Below are positions 46,507 through 56,689 of a stretch of DNA of 64,000 nucleotides, piece after piece. Origin of the DNA: Mustela lutreola (taxonomy: Eukaryota; Chordata; Mammalia; Carnivora; Mustelidae). Each line of letters opens with the position of its first letter. Within the stretch, counting starts at the first letter, position 1. A program made the translations under genes and the position numbers. A model generated the notes under the pieces. It was not told the DNA's origin and did no database searches. It worked only from the letters and a program-made list of their open reading frames with translations. Where the stretch lies: positions 156,335,001 to 156,399,000 of the forward strand of contig NC_081295.1 in assembly GCF_030435805.1 (NCBI RefSeq), written 5' to 3'.

Positions 46507-47314
46507 CACCATGTTAAATATTAAATTATCTCTGACATTTTGTTACGCTGGTCTCAGCTCCTTTCTGACGATCAGCAGGGATGCCCACTTGACTCACGGC
46601 TGCAGTGCTCACTGAGGAATTGGGAAAATTGTTCTTTATATTGATTCCATCTGTAGCTAAAGGTACATCACATAGCATTATTTTTTTTTGCCCAGCACAC
46701 ATTCTGTCCAGTATAAATTAGAAGTGTACTGAAGAACTAGTAGGCCAATCTGGGTCTTCCAAGAAGCAAACAGCAAGGTGCAATGAAATGTGCAGAGATG
46801 TGGTGAGGGCAAATGCTTTCAAGAAAATAGGGATGAAGCCAGGAAAGGTGAAGAGCCAGCTGTGTGATCCTGAGTGAAGGACAGATAGTACAAGTTGGGT
46901 GAAAGCATCCTAGACCAGCTTCCAGACTAAGGAGAGTTGAACAAGGGAGTTCTGGAGCTAAATTTGGCCATGAGCAGATCCATGGAACACCTCCAAACTC
47001 ACTTTAAGAGACCAGCATAACTTTGATACCAAAATCAGAAAAAGAACATTGCAAGATAAGAAAATCACAGGCTAACATTGCTCATGAATGTAGATGCAAC
47101 AATTATCAAGAAAATATTAGCAAATGAAGCACAACAATATATAAAAAGGATAACATTTATTCCAGAGATGCCAGAAGGGCTTACTATTCAATAAATCAAG
47201 GAATATAATGAATCTCATAGAGACAACGAAAGGAGAAAGAACATACATTCATTTTAATAGAGCCCTAAACGCACTTGACAAAAACAACACCTAGTCATTA
47301 AAAATATAAATAAA

Positions 47315-47518
47315 GGGGCACCTGGGTGGCTCAGTAGGTTAAGCCTCTGCTTTTGGCTAAGGTCATGATCTCAGGGGCTCAGGTGATGATCTCAGGGTCC
47401 TGGGATCCAGCCCTGCATCCGGCTCTCTGCTCAGTGGGGAGCCTGCCCCCCACTCTCTGCCTGCCTCTCTGCCTTGTGATCCCTCTCTCTGTGTCAAATA
47501 AATAAATAAAACCTTTTA
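47315..47518 (+). repeat. CanSINE, sense, nested in L1
   Basis: Head 'ggggcacctgggtggctcag', tail 'aaataaataaataaaacctt'. Both sides show 'aaaatataaataaa'-like duplications. The segment 'tgatctcagggg' is repeated inside, a small internal duplication. Confidence 0.92.
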
Positions 47519-47618
47519 AAAATATATAAATAAAACTTCCCAGGAAAATTATAATAGAAGATAAGTTTCTTCATATGATAGAGATTAACTACAGGAAATT
47601 CACTGTTAACATCATATT

Positions 47619-47628
47619 CAATGCAGAA

Positions 47629-47631
<3 letters not shown>
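47619..47631. repeat. Target-site duplication of the IFI27L2 retrocopy (left)
   Basis: CAATGCAGAAATT here and again at 48119-48131, a perfect 13-bp match. It marks a LINE-mediated insertion. Confidence 0.95.

Positions 47632-47664
<33 letters not shown>
47631..47664. repeat. (TG)n at the 3' end of the retrocopy
   Basis: About 34 bp of TG on the plus strand ((CA)n in the gene sense) stand exactly where the poly(A) tail of the retrocopy should be. Confidence 0.95.
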
Positions 47665-47665
<1 letters not shown>

Positions 47666-48118
47666 TGTCTGCATAAGATCTTTACTTCTCCTGCTTCTCT
47701 GACCCGATGGGGGGTTTAAGAAGTTCAACTTGGGATTCATTTTCTTTTGGCTCTTTCTCTTCAGCCTCTTTCTCTTCTTCTGCTGGGGGCGAGGAAGGAG
47801 GTCCCTTTTTTGAACCTGCAAGCCAGGCTCCCAAAGCTGACCCAACAGAGCCCAGGAGGATGTTGGATGACGTGGAGAGTCCAGCTGCCCCACGACTGCA
47901 GCGTCGCCACCAGGCTGCCGGCGGCCACACCACCCCGGTTGGCGACGGCGGCGGCGGACATCATCTTGGCCGCTAGCGAGGAAGCGGCGACTCCGGCCCC
48001 GGGGAAGCCCACGGCGCCCAGCTCGGCGGGCACGGCCGCCGCCGCCAGCACTCCTCCCACAACAGCGCCCGCCGCCCGTTGCATCCCAGAAACTTCGTCC
48101 ACCTCCCCGCACAGCTCC
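47665..48118 (-). pseudogene. IFI27L2P: Processed pseudogene of IFI27L2 (ISG12 family)
   Basis: The minus strand from 48084 encodes '[20 protein letters not shown]', '[20 protein letters not shown]', '[20 protein letters not shown]' and 'TLQS', then shifts frame to '[20 protein letters not shown]', and ends 'PKENESQVELLKPPIGSEKQ' before a stop. This follows IFI27L2 (about 130 residues, a small hydrophobic interferon-inducible mitochondrial/membrane protein) along its length. There are no introns. One frameshift in the middle separates the two halves. The insertion has 13-bp target duplications and lies in an old L1. High CpG content and good preservation suggest a fairly recent copy. Function is unlikely because of the frameshift. 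Confidence 0.9.
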
Positions 48119-48609
48119 CAATGCAGAAATTTTTAAAGGCTTTTCTCTGAGGTTACAAATGAGACAGATGTTTATCATCATCATTTCTACTCAGCATTTT
48201 TTCTGGAGATTCTAGCCATTATGAGAAAGCAAAAAAGGAAAGAAAGGAAAGAAAATGGAATGAAATAAAATAATTTTTTAGTCATCATTAATAACATTGT
48301 GTGTGCAGAAAACTTGAAAGTGAAAAAGAGATAAAACTAGCAAGTTCAGTAGAGGGAAAGTCAATTTAATACTAATTGCCTTCTACATATTCACAGTAAA
48401 TAATGGAAAATTTTACTAAAAACTTAAAAATCAAATCTATAAGAAAAAAATAAAGAAGTCACTTATGCTTTCTCCATTGAAAACTATAAAACATTGGTAT
48501 ACATTAAAGCTAAATAAATGTATAAGAATCCCATGTTCATGGAAAGAAAAACTCATTATGTTTAAAATGTCAATTCTCTCCAAATTCTACTTTTTAAAAA
48601 TTGAAGTAT

Positions 48610-48695
48610 ACATCAATGGGTGAATCACTGAACTCTACCTCTGAAAGGAATAATATACTATACCTTCATTAACTGAATGTAAATAAAATGAAATT
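48610..48695 (+). repeat. L1 3'-terminal fragment, sense
   Basis: 'tgggtgaatcactgaactct', 'acctctgaaaggaataatat' and 'actgaatgtaaataaaatga' match the last part of carnivoran L1 3' UTRs. Confidence 0.65.
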
Positions 48696-48699
48696 TGAA

Positions 48700-49310
48700 A
48701 AATGAAGTGTAGTTGGCACAAACTGTTACATTAGTTTCAGGTGTAAACATAGTAATTTGACAACTCCGTATCAAATCCTGGGCTCACCAGGAGTGTAGCT
48801 ACCATCTGTCTCTGTAAAACACTGCTATAACACCATCAACTGTATTTCCTATGCTTTTGCCTTTTATTTCCATGACTTACTCATTTTATACCTGGAAGCC
48901 TGTATCTCCCACTCCCCTTGACCCGTTTTGCCTAACTTTCCAGCTCCCCTCTGGCATCCAGTAGTTTCTTCTCTGTATTTCTGGACCTGTTTCTGGTTTT
49001 TGTGTGTTTGTTCATTTGTTTTGTCTTTTAGGTACTACTTATACGTGAACTCACATGGTATTTGTCTTTCTCTGTCTGATACATGTCTCTAGAAGACCAT
49101 CCATGTTGTCACAAATGTTAAGATTTCATTCTTTTTTATGGATCAGGAATATTCACACACACCATTCACCTTCTTTATCCGTCCTTCACTTAGGTTGCTT
49201 CCATACTCTGGCTTGTGTAAATATGGCTACAATAAACATAGGAGTGCTCATATCTTCCTCAAATCATTCTTAAGTTGCGGTGCAATTTGGATTAATATTC
49301 CAGAGTGTGT
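48700..49310 (-). repeat. Ancient L1 3' UTR, antisense
   Basis: 'tagttggcacaaactgttac', 'cagtagtttcttctctgtat', 'gaccatccatgttgtcacaa' and 'tggctacaataaacatagga' are in the order of old L1 3' regions read antisense. Confidence 0.65.
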
Positions 49311-49333
49311 GTATAGACTAGTAAGCTTATCCG

Positions 49334-49422
49334 AAGGGGAAGAGGCAGAGGGAGAGGGAGAAGCAGACTCCCCACTGAGAAAGGGGCTCCATCCCAGGAC
49401 CCTGAGGTCATGACCTGGAAGA
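49334..49422 (-). repeat. CanSINE fragment, antisense
   Basis: 'gaagcagactccccactgag' and 'atcccaggaccctgaggtca' come from the SINE middle. Both the tail and the head are missing. Confidence 0.75.
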
Positions 49423-49907
49423 ATTTGAAGGCTAGAGGAAATACTTTCCCTCCACTTCACCGGGAACCCGTGGAATCTATGTGAAACGCCAGACCTGCGA
49501 CGAATGGCATGACTCCCAGTGGAAGGAGAGGTGGAGGGACACACATCTAGATGCAGAAAGGTATGGGCAGAGCCTAGGGGACACGGGAGTGGTGCTGAGG
49601 GGGAACACACTGAAAGAGAGACTGACCAGAAGAACACATATCAAACAGAGGAAGGGAGCCTTGGCTGGGAGTGAGGAGCATATATGCTCTTGTGTCAGAG
49701 TCTCTGGGTTCATGCTCCATTCAACCATTTACTTACTATTTATGAGCACTGGAGAAAAAGAATTAGAAACAAAATCTCCTGCCAACCTACGAGACTTAAC
49801 TATAAAAGTAAAAGGGAAGGAAAACACTTATTATCTAAAAATATTCAACCTTAATGTGATGTGCATCATAGCCAAACTACTAAAGAGATTGCAAGAACAG
49901 GGGGAGA
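49423..49907. other. Palindrome spacer, no gene recognised
   Basis: Overlapping frames on both strands (129 and 153 codons) have no recognised domain. Confidence 0.4.
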
Positions 49908-50057
49908 AAAAGCTAGGCTTCTGCCTTCTGCTGGGGTCATGATCCCTGCCTGGGCTCCCTGCTCAGCGGGAGCCTGCTTCTCCTTCTGCCTCTCTCTCTG
50001 CCCCTACGCAGGCTTGTGCTCCCTCTCTCTCAAATCAAAGATAAAATCTTTTAAAAA
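49908..50057 (+). repeat. CanSINE, 5'-truncated, sense
   Basis: Starts within 'ctgccttctgctggggtcat' and runs to 'tctctctcaaatcaaagata' plus 'aaaatcttttaaaa'. Confidence 0.82.
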
Positions 50058-50534
50058 CACAAAAACAGAAAAACCAACTGCTTGCAGGAAAGATCTCTAT
50101 GCCCTGAAGTCAGCAGAATACGCTACCACAAAATATGCCGCTTTGGTATATTAAGTCTGTTGAGCTGTGGGCACTTGGAAAATAGGAAAGCAAGGAGAGG
50201 TGTCCTCAAACCTCCCTCCCCAATTGACTTAAAGACAGATTCTTCTAAAGGAACTCAATTGTCATAAATTATCTCCCTGGGAGTTTCATCAGCCAGGGAA
50301 GACTGGCTCTCGTCACAGGAGAGGAGAGAGGAAATGGACACCATACCCAAGCAAACTTGGTCACAAACTATCATACCTCCCAATTATGCACCTAAGGTCC
50401 ATTTGTCTTTCTTAAAAATCATCTACCTTCTCCTAAAAGACCAGCACCCCCAGTACCCTTGTTCCAGTATAATGGCATTTAGCCCAAGTTCCAAGCCACC
50501 TCAGAGACTGGCTCAGTTTTCTCTGGGAATCTTC

Positions 50535-50560
50535 AAGGAATACATGTACATGTATTCCTT
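50535..50560. repeat. Perfect 26-bp palindrome at the inner edge of the right arm
   Basis: The half-site AAGGAATACATGT is followed directly by its exact reverse complement, with no spacer. It lies just inside the point where near-identity of the two arms ends (50570) and is absent from the left arm. Confidence 0.97.
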
Positions 50561-50569
50561 GTGCATGAG

Positions 50570-52150
50570 AAATGAGGGATAATAAATGCTTGCCTGATTT
50601 TCCCTTGTCCGTCTGTCTTGAATCACAGAGTTCCCAGCTTGGAACTCAGAGGGTAGGAGGAAAGCCATTTCCCCACCAAACCCCGCGTGCACAGGAGGAC
50701 CGTGCTGCTTCTTGTCTTCTCCCGATCCACGCTTGTCATGTGTTCAGAAAACAGAATCTCTACCATCCCCTTTGCTATATCCCCGCACATAACGACAACC
50801 TCAAGAAAGAAAGGAAAGTGACTTCCACGTGTCTGGGAGCAGGTCCCCATTCGGATTCACAGCCTTGGGACTTAGGGAAGGTGAGAAGGATCAGAAAACC
50901 AGGAAAGGCTGGATCCGGAAGCCTCGCTAATCGCTCATTTCCCCACCGCACATCCTTCCTAGGAATATAATTAAACCTTATCAAGACTGACAACACTTCT
51001 GAGCCAAACACTTGCTGTAATTGTGGAGGGACAGGGAAAGCTGTACTTCAGGGACTGAGATCCTGCCGAGGGTTTTCTCCTCCCTGACGGGCTGACAGCT
51101 TTGCAAAGTGAAGTCTTGCTTTCAGTGCCTGTTAGCCAAGAGCTCATCACATCCAGAGGGTACAAATATGGCTTGAGGTGTGGGGTTCACCTGCCAGAAG
51201 GAGCGACAAAGGGCTGAGCTGCATGGAAGGGAGCAGGTGAGCACACCTGACCTATCCTAGTCTCACTCCCTGTGCCAGAGGAACTTTCCCTCAGATGTAG
51301 GAACTTGCTTCTCTCTTTGACTAAGGAAAGCAGTTCGTGTGAGGTTCTGTGAGCCTGAGCCTCTGGCCTCCTGAGCTTGCAAAGGTATGTGCCCGGGGCA
51401 GAGAGATGATGGGGACCAGTGCCCCAAATGTGCCTCCAGACATGGGGGAGCACTGTGTCCTGAGTTCAGGATGTGGTCCCATGCGAGAGCTGTGGGGTGG
51501 CCTCTCAGAGAAAGGACCCACATTCTTTATCCGGAAATCGAGAAGGGTCAGAGTGTTTCCGGTTCCCAGGAGCAGCTCTGCCTCTTCAGCCTCCGTGGCC
51601 CCTGCATTATGCCTGTGTCAGCATCACTCACAGTGATAAAATCTGTAGCCCTCATTTGGTGCATTCCTGTGTTTTGCAAACGAGCCAGCTTTGTCTTCCC
51701 CAGCGTGTTCCAAATCCCCCAAGTGCACGTGTGTAATTGGAAGGTTTCTCCTGCATCTGTCCTTAAGCCTCCGGATCTTAGTATTAACACCATCCACGTA
51801 AGCCAACTGCCCCCACCACACGCCAGCAGGATGGGACCCTGTTAGTAGCCATGAGGATTGAAGTGACAGGGGCTGTTGGCAAATCCCTACTTTTGCATCG
51901 CCAGCTTGTGAGTACCCAGAGGCTGCCCACTTTCCCTATACCATTGTCTTCCCTAGCAGGAATACGCTTCTCATTTCTTTGAGGAGAAAACAGGCTGAGA
52001 GGGATGCACAGAGTTGGACTAGCTGGTAGGTGTTCGATCCAGAATGGGCGTCACCCAACTGCCTGAGTGTAAAGCCTGTCTTTTAAAATAGTTTACTTGA
52101 CCATTTGCAAAAAGTAGTCTGGGAGAGTGTCATCCCTCCCCACTCTGACA
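50570..52150 (-). repeat. Right arm of the 1.58-kb near-perfect inverted repeat
   Basis: Mirror of 40021-41601 (coordinates sum to 92171). In the sense of the right VN1R it holds donor-like words 'aaag|gtatgt' (51385) and 'cttgt|gagt'-type 'cttgtgagtacc' (about 51905), and an AATAAA at about 50580. The 3' edge is followed by 'ctcttcctactattcagtca', absent on the left. No known gene or repeat family was recognised in the arm. The open frames of 132 and 152 codons appear in both arms only because the DNA is the same. Confidence 0.97.
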
Positions 52151-53186
52151 CTCTTCCTACTATTCAGTCAGAAAGAAAGGCATTAGTCTTTCCATTTGTT
52201 GGGGGAGGAAGAGGAGGCTGATGGCCATAACCTATGTTCCTCAAGCCCTGAGGCCACCCGGTACCAAACCGGAACAGGAGCCTGAGCTCTCGCGGTTCAT
52301 GGTGACAGAGACCTGCGGGCAAGGACGCATCTAAGTCCAGGCCTTAAATGGGTGAGGACACGGTGCGTGGAGAAGGTTCTGGGAAGATTTGCAAGTTTAT
52401 GGAACCTATGCAAATTGGAGGTTAGAAATCCTGGTTTCTTTGGTTGTGGGGAAATACTCAGTGGTTCTCTAGAAATGTCTACCTGTGAAGTGAGGTTCAA
52501 AGCTTAGTAGTGAAAGAGGAATTCTTACTCAGGCCCGGAAGCATGACAGTCGGCTTGGACTGATAAGGATCAAATCACTTGTAGTGTCAATCAGGTTCAG
52601 AGAATGATATCGGTCACATGGACCCACTCGCCTGAATCATTTCTCCACAGATTCGTCAGCAGCTAGGAAAGGGCATAGTGAACCTGTGTTTCAGTGGACA
52701 CTCTTTTCTTCCCAAGGATGCACTAACTCCCTTCACTGTATGTCCCCAAATTTGGGGATCCCTCATTCAGGAACTGCCCTTGTCTCCCGGCAGCCCCCAG
52801 GTCCTCATGATTAGGTTTGCTAACCTTTTGGGAGATGTCAAACATCCTGAACTAATCCAGGCTTTGCCTAGTGTCCCCTCCGATTCCTCAGTGGGACTCA
52901 GACCTCCTATAAACACCCTCGCTGGCAGCAATCCAAGGTCCCCCAGGCTGCCCAGGCTGCTGCAAGTCATAGATCTGAGTTTGGGCAGCCCACAGGCCGG
53001 TTTCTGGAAGTCTCTGGCTGAGGAGCATTTAAAAGTTGGGATCTATGCAGCTTCAGTTGATCTTGAAAACTAGGAAAACTCACTGGAAATTTTAACAATG
53101 AACATACAGAGAACGTTTGGGGTTTTGAAAGACAGCTCTGGAAATATTAAGATGTATGTATCAGAGATATAAAGATTGGAATTGGT
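52151..53186. other. Between right arm and right VN1R, no gene recognised
   Basis: A 131-codon plus frame (52678-53073) lacks a recognised domain. No matching sequence was noticed in the left flank, so the two sides differ here. Confidence 0.4.
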
Positions 53187-53400
53187 AGGGGTGCTCAGGT
53201 AGCTCAGTGGGTGAGTGCACAACTCTCGATTTTGGCTCAGATCGTGAGCTCAGGGTCCTGAGATTCAGCCCCGCATCGGGTTCCATGCTGAGTGTGGAGC
53301 CTACTTATGATTCTCTCTCGCTCCCTCTGCCTTTCCCCAACCTGCCTTTCCTCTCTGCCTTTCCTCTGCGTCCCCCAACTCAAAGAAAACCCACAGAAAA
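53187..53400 (+). repeat. CanSINE, sense, diverged
   Basis: 'gtgctcaggtagctcagtgg', 'actctcgattttggctcaga' and 'agattcagccccgcatcggg', with a weak tail. It is older than its neighbours. Confidence 0.82.
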
Positions 53401-53940
53401 ACAACTGGAATCAGGAGACAAGCGAGGAAATTGTGATACTAATCAAACTGAGGTACGCGTTGCATGCTGAACAAAAGAAGGGGCGTGGTGACAGATGAGA
53501 CAGGCTCAGTGCTCAGTGGAAGCAAGAGGAGTTATTAAGGGGTTGTGGGGTATAGGGCGTGGGGAGGTTAAGAAAACCCAGACTTTTGTGGAGTTGCCTG
53601 ATGGTAACATCACACGAGACAGTAGAAAACACGGAGTGACATCAGGTTGGGGGACGTTTTGGTTCATTTCCGCACATGCTGAGATTAAATGTTTGTGAAA
53701 TACATAAGGATTTGAACAAGCGGGTTGTCTTGCTGGGATGGAGCACAGAAAAAATTCTTAGTTGCAAATTTAGATTGTTGTTTGCTCATACACAAAACTG
53801 TATTTCAGGCTCATAGAATCACCCACAGTCAGTGCCCAGAAGGACAGAAATAGAGATCTTTGGACAACACCTTCTCCATTGCACATATCCCGACTAATGG
53901 CTCAGTGTCCCTGACACACCAGGGAAGCCCTCTGATGTGC

Positions 53941-53954
53941 ATTATTCTTTGCAG
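53941..53954 (+). promoter_or_regulatory. Putative splice acceptor of VN1R 5' UTR intron (right)
   Basis: 'attattctttgcag' ends 76 bp before the ATG. The left copy keeps the same 14 bases at the matching place. Confidence 0.45.
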
Positions 53955-54030
53955 ACACATATCATCATCACTGTTGCTTTCTTCAAGAGGTGTTTGATAG
54001 ATCCAAGAGTTTCTGCCCGTGAAGTAAGAA

Positions 54031-54930
54031 ATGTTTCCAATGATTATTAAAAGAACAATATTCCTCTTTGTAATTGGACCTGGCATTGTGGGGAATGTCT
54101 TTGTTGCTGTGAATTACATGTACATATTCTTTTGGGACACTAAAAAGAAATCTACACATCTAATTCTCATCCACTTGGCTTTTACAAATATCATAAACCT
54201 TTTTTCCAAGGGAATGCTAAAAACAATAGACACTTTTGGTTTGAGAAACTTCCCGGATGATGTAGGCTGTAAATTTTTTGTGTACCTGGAGCGGGTGGCC
54301 CGGGGTCTCTCCATCAGCACCACCAGCTTCCTGACTGTGGTCCAGGCCATCACCATCAGCCCCAGAGCCTCTGCACGTGCCACCTTCAAGCCAGCATCCA
54401 CATGGTATATCCTTCCCTTTTTCCCCTTCTTGTGGATACTCAATTCCTTGGTCAGTATGAACTTACTCTATTACATGAAAAACATCAACAGCCTAAACAG
54501 ATCACAGGTTGGTCAAAGGGGCAGCTACTGTTATTTCCTACCAGCAAACCAGACGATGAAGTGGGTTTTTCTCATTCTCATGACCCTGCGTGACATCCTC
54601 TTTCTGAGTCTGATGGGCTGGGCCAGTGTCTACATGGTATGCGTTCTCCATAGGCACCACCAGCATGCCCGCTACCTGCAGAAATCCAAGGTTCTCTACC
54701 ACAAACCCCCTGAGATAAGAGCTGCTCACAGTGTTCTCCTGCTGATGCTTTGTTTTCTTTTCTTTTATTGGACAGATTGTATTCTTTCTTTATATTTAAA
54801 CTCTTTCTTTAATGGTAAGTCCCTAATATTATTCATTCTAGAAATTTTAACCCTCGGTTATACAACTGTTAGCCCGTTTGTGCTGATTCACAGAGATGCA
54901 CATCTGGCTAAATGCTGGCACTTTCATTAA
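54031..54930 (+). CDS. Vomeronasal type-1 receptor, intact (right copy)
   Basis: A 299-codon single-exon V1R on the plus strand, inverted paralogue of 37255-38193. It shares 'GPGIVGN' in TM1, 'HLAFTNIINLFSK' in TM2, 'ERVARGLSIS' and 'TVVQAITISPRASARATFKP' around TM3, 'YLQKSKVLYHKPPEIRAAHS' before TM6, and 'TVSPFVLIHRD' in TM7. C80, C167 and N156-R-S are kept. The two proteins differ at about one residue in five, unevenly: TM4, ECL1, ECL2 and TM6-7 vary while the TM3-loop and loop-3 blocks are identical. The tail after TM7 is 13 codons shorter than in the left copy. The start is the first ATG after 'gtaaga' and aligns with the left ATG. A second in-frame Met at residue 4 is possible. Both reading frames being open suggests function. 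Confidence 0.93.
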   Translation: MFPMIIKRTIFLFVIGPGIVGNVFVAVNYMYIFFWDTKKKSTHLILIHLAFTNIINLFSKGMLKTIDTFGLRNFPDDVGCKFFVYLERVARGLSISTTSFLTVVQAITISPRASARATFKPASTWYILPFFPFLWILNSLVSMNLLYYMKNINSLNRSQVGQRGSYCYFLPANQTMKWVFLILMTLRDILFLSLMGWASVYMVCVLHRHHQHARYLQKSKVLYHKPPEIRAAHSVLLLMLCFLFFYWTDCILSLYLNSFFNGKSLILFILEILTLGYTTVSPFVLIHRDAHLAKCWHFH

Positions 54931-55724
54931 GACTTGATCCCTATTTCCTTGATCCCTCAGATAGCAAGTTTCAAATAAGACATTTTATGCCAGTGAGTTA
55001 AAAAAAATGAAGCGTAGCTTCAAAAATTAAAGTATGATGTTATACAACAAAGCTGGTGACCAGTAGCCCTGAGCTGACACAGGTAGGAGATCATAATGAC
55101 CTCTGCGACTTAACCTTCTTCTGTCCATCCTGCTCCCCTCGGGAAGGGTAAGCCAATTCCAGAGTTCCTGCTTGTAAGATGCCTCTTTCTCTACCAAACT
55201 TCCTCCGGGAAGGAGAAGAATTTGGCAAATTCCTTCAAAATGTTAATGTATTTTCTCTTTGACTTGTAAGTTTCACTTCTAGGGGGATTGCTCATATGGG
55301 AATTGCAGTATAAGGATTATTATGCATTGCAGCAGCTTTTAAAAATCATGAACTAAATTTCCAGCAAGTAGGCTCTTTTGCTGGCTATGTGGAAATATCC
55401 TAGAGGATCCAGCCATACAAAGGAATTTTATTGAGCTTCTGAAAGAATGGGTGAGTTCAACATATATTAAATGGAATGATGTACAAGGTGTGTTTGTAAT
55501 TAACAAAAGACAGGAATTCAAAAGCAATGGCACTCAAAAATGGAATGGAGTATTTTAACTTGATCTTATATCCTTTTCTGCATGAGTGCAAAGAAAGTTA
55601 AAGCAGTATTACTTGGTTTCAGAGAAACAGGGTAAATGAAACAAGTAAGTACAATTTCCTTTTGCATCTTTCTGTATTTTCTGAGTCATTAAAATCTTTG
55701 AATATAGCTTTTTAAAGACGAATA
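54931..55724. other. 3' flank of the right VN1R
   Basis: The first 180 bp still align with the 3' flank of the left copy ('gccctgagctgacacagg' near 55065 against the complement of 37112-37128), so the inverted duplication reaches past both genes. No gene beyond. Confidence 0.55.
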
Positions 55725-55912
55725 GGCGCCTGGGTGGCTCAGTTGGTTGAGCGACTGCCTTCCGCTCAAGTCATGATCCCCGACTTCCGGAATCGAGTCC
55801 CGCATCGGGCTCCAAGCTCCCTGGGGAGTCTGCTTCTGACCTTCTCCTCTCTCTCACTCATTCTCTCTCAAATAAATAAATAAAATCTTTAAAAAAATTT
55901 CTAAAAATAAAA
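55725..55912 (+). repeat. CanSINE, sense
   Basis: Head 'ggcgcctgggtggctcagtt', tail 'caaataaataaataaaatct'. An imperfect duplication AAAGACGAATA / AAAGATGAATA flanks it. Confidence 0.93.
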
Positions 55913-56689
55913 AAAGATGAATACAAATTTAATTTTGAAAATAACGTGTGGCTTGTTTCGAGACACATTTGTTAGTGCCCTGACATTGCCAGTATTCCAG
56001 CCTCATACTAGTGTCCCATCAGAGAGCTACACAATAATTCAGTTTCTACAGTAATTTGAATAGCAAATTTGGCCTATATTTTTCTTAAATTGGAACCCAA
56101 ATATGTATTTGGGTAGAATTCATCATTCTGGCCCTAAGATATATCCTCAAACTGTTTTGGAAAAATACCGGATGCTCTTTTACTGATTCTACATGTTTTA
56201 TAATGCAAAAATTTGAATTGATATACACATTTTCCATCTCATTTTTAAGAATTCCTGTACCATATCTGTTTGATTGCCCTTGCAGACATTTGAGTTTTTA
56301 CTTCTCTACTAAACTTCCCTTTGGTTTTGTGTCAACACAGTTTTAAATAACTTATTTAGGTTATTATATTATATTGTAATATGTATAGAAGCTTAACTTC
56401 CTGATCTAACTGTGCGTGCTTAAAGCCAGACTATGTTACTTATCTTAGTCCCATAACTTTCTGATGACATCTTTTTCTGTCATAGAGAACAGGGCAAAAT
56501 AAGCACTCCCTGAACTGGTCACTGGTAATTGACCCAAAAGGAGGGATGGGAGAGCTCGGAAATGAAAAATGAGAATAGCATTTAAAAGTTAATTATGAAG
56601 AAGAGATTATTGAGCAGTAAAAATAACAAGTATCCAGATGAACACGGAGACGTGTGATTGGTGACAAAACTTGGTTCGGATCGTGGGTT
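55913..56689. other. AT-rich intergenic DNA, no gene recognised
   Basis: Nothing classifiable on either strand. Confidence 0.45.

Larger units (their letters stand above)
46985..48600 (+). repeat. Old L1 ORF2 fragment, sense, with nested insertions
   Basis: L1 reverse-transcriptase-region wording in order: 'ctttgataccaaaatcagaa', 'gctaacattgctcatgaatg', 'caaatgaagcacaacaatat', 'gagattctagccattatgag', 'ttgaaaactataaaacattg' and 'tcccatgttcatggaaagaa'. A CanSINE (47315-47518) and the IFI27L2 retrocopy (47632-48118) interrupt it, and L1 order resumes cleanly after each. Too decayed to code. Confidence 0.75.

Noticed and set aside
40021-52150. CRISPR, integron or bacterial-type inverted-repeat system
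   Set aside because: SINEs, L1s, spliced-type sites and intron-bearing tRNA show a mammalian nuclear genome. The repeat is a segmental palindrome, not a terminal repeat of a transposon, since no transposase lies inside and its ends have no target duplication.
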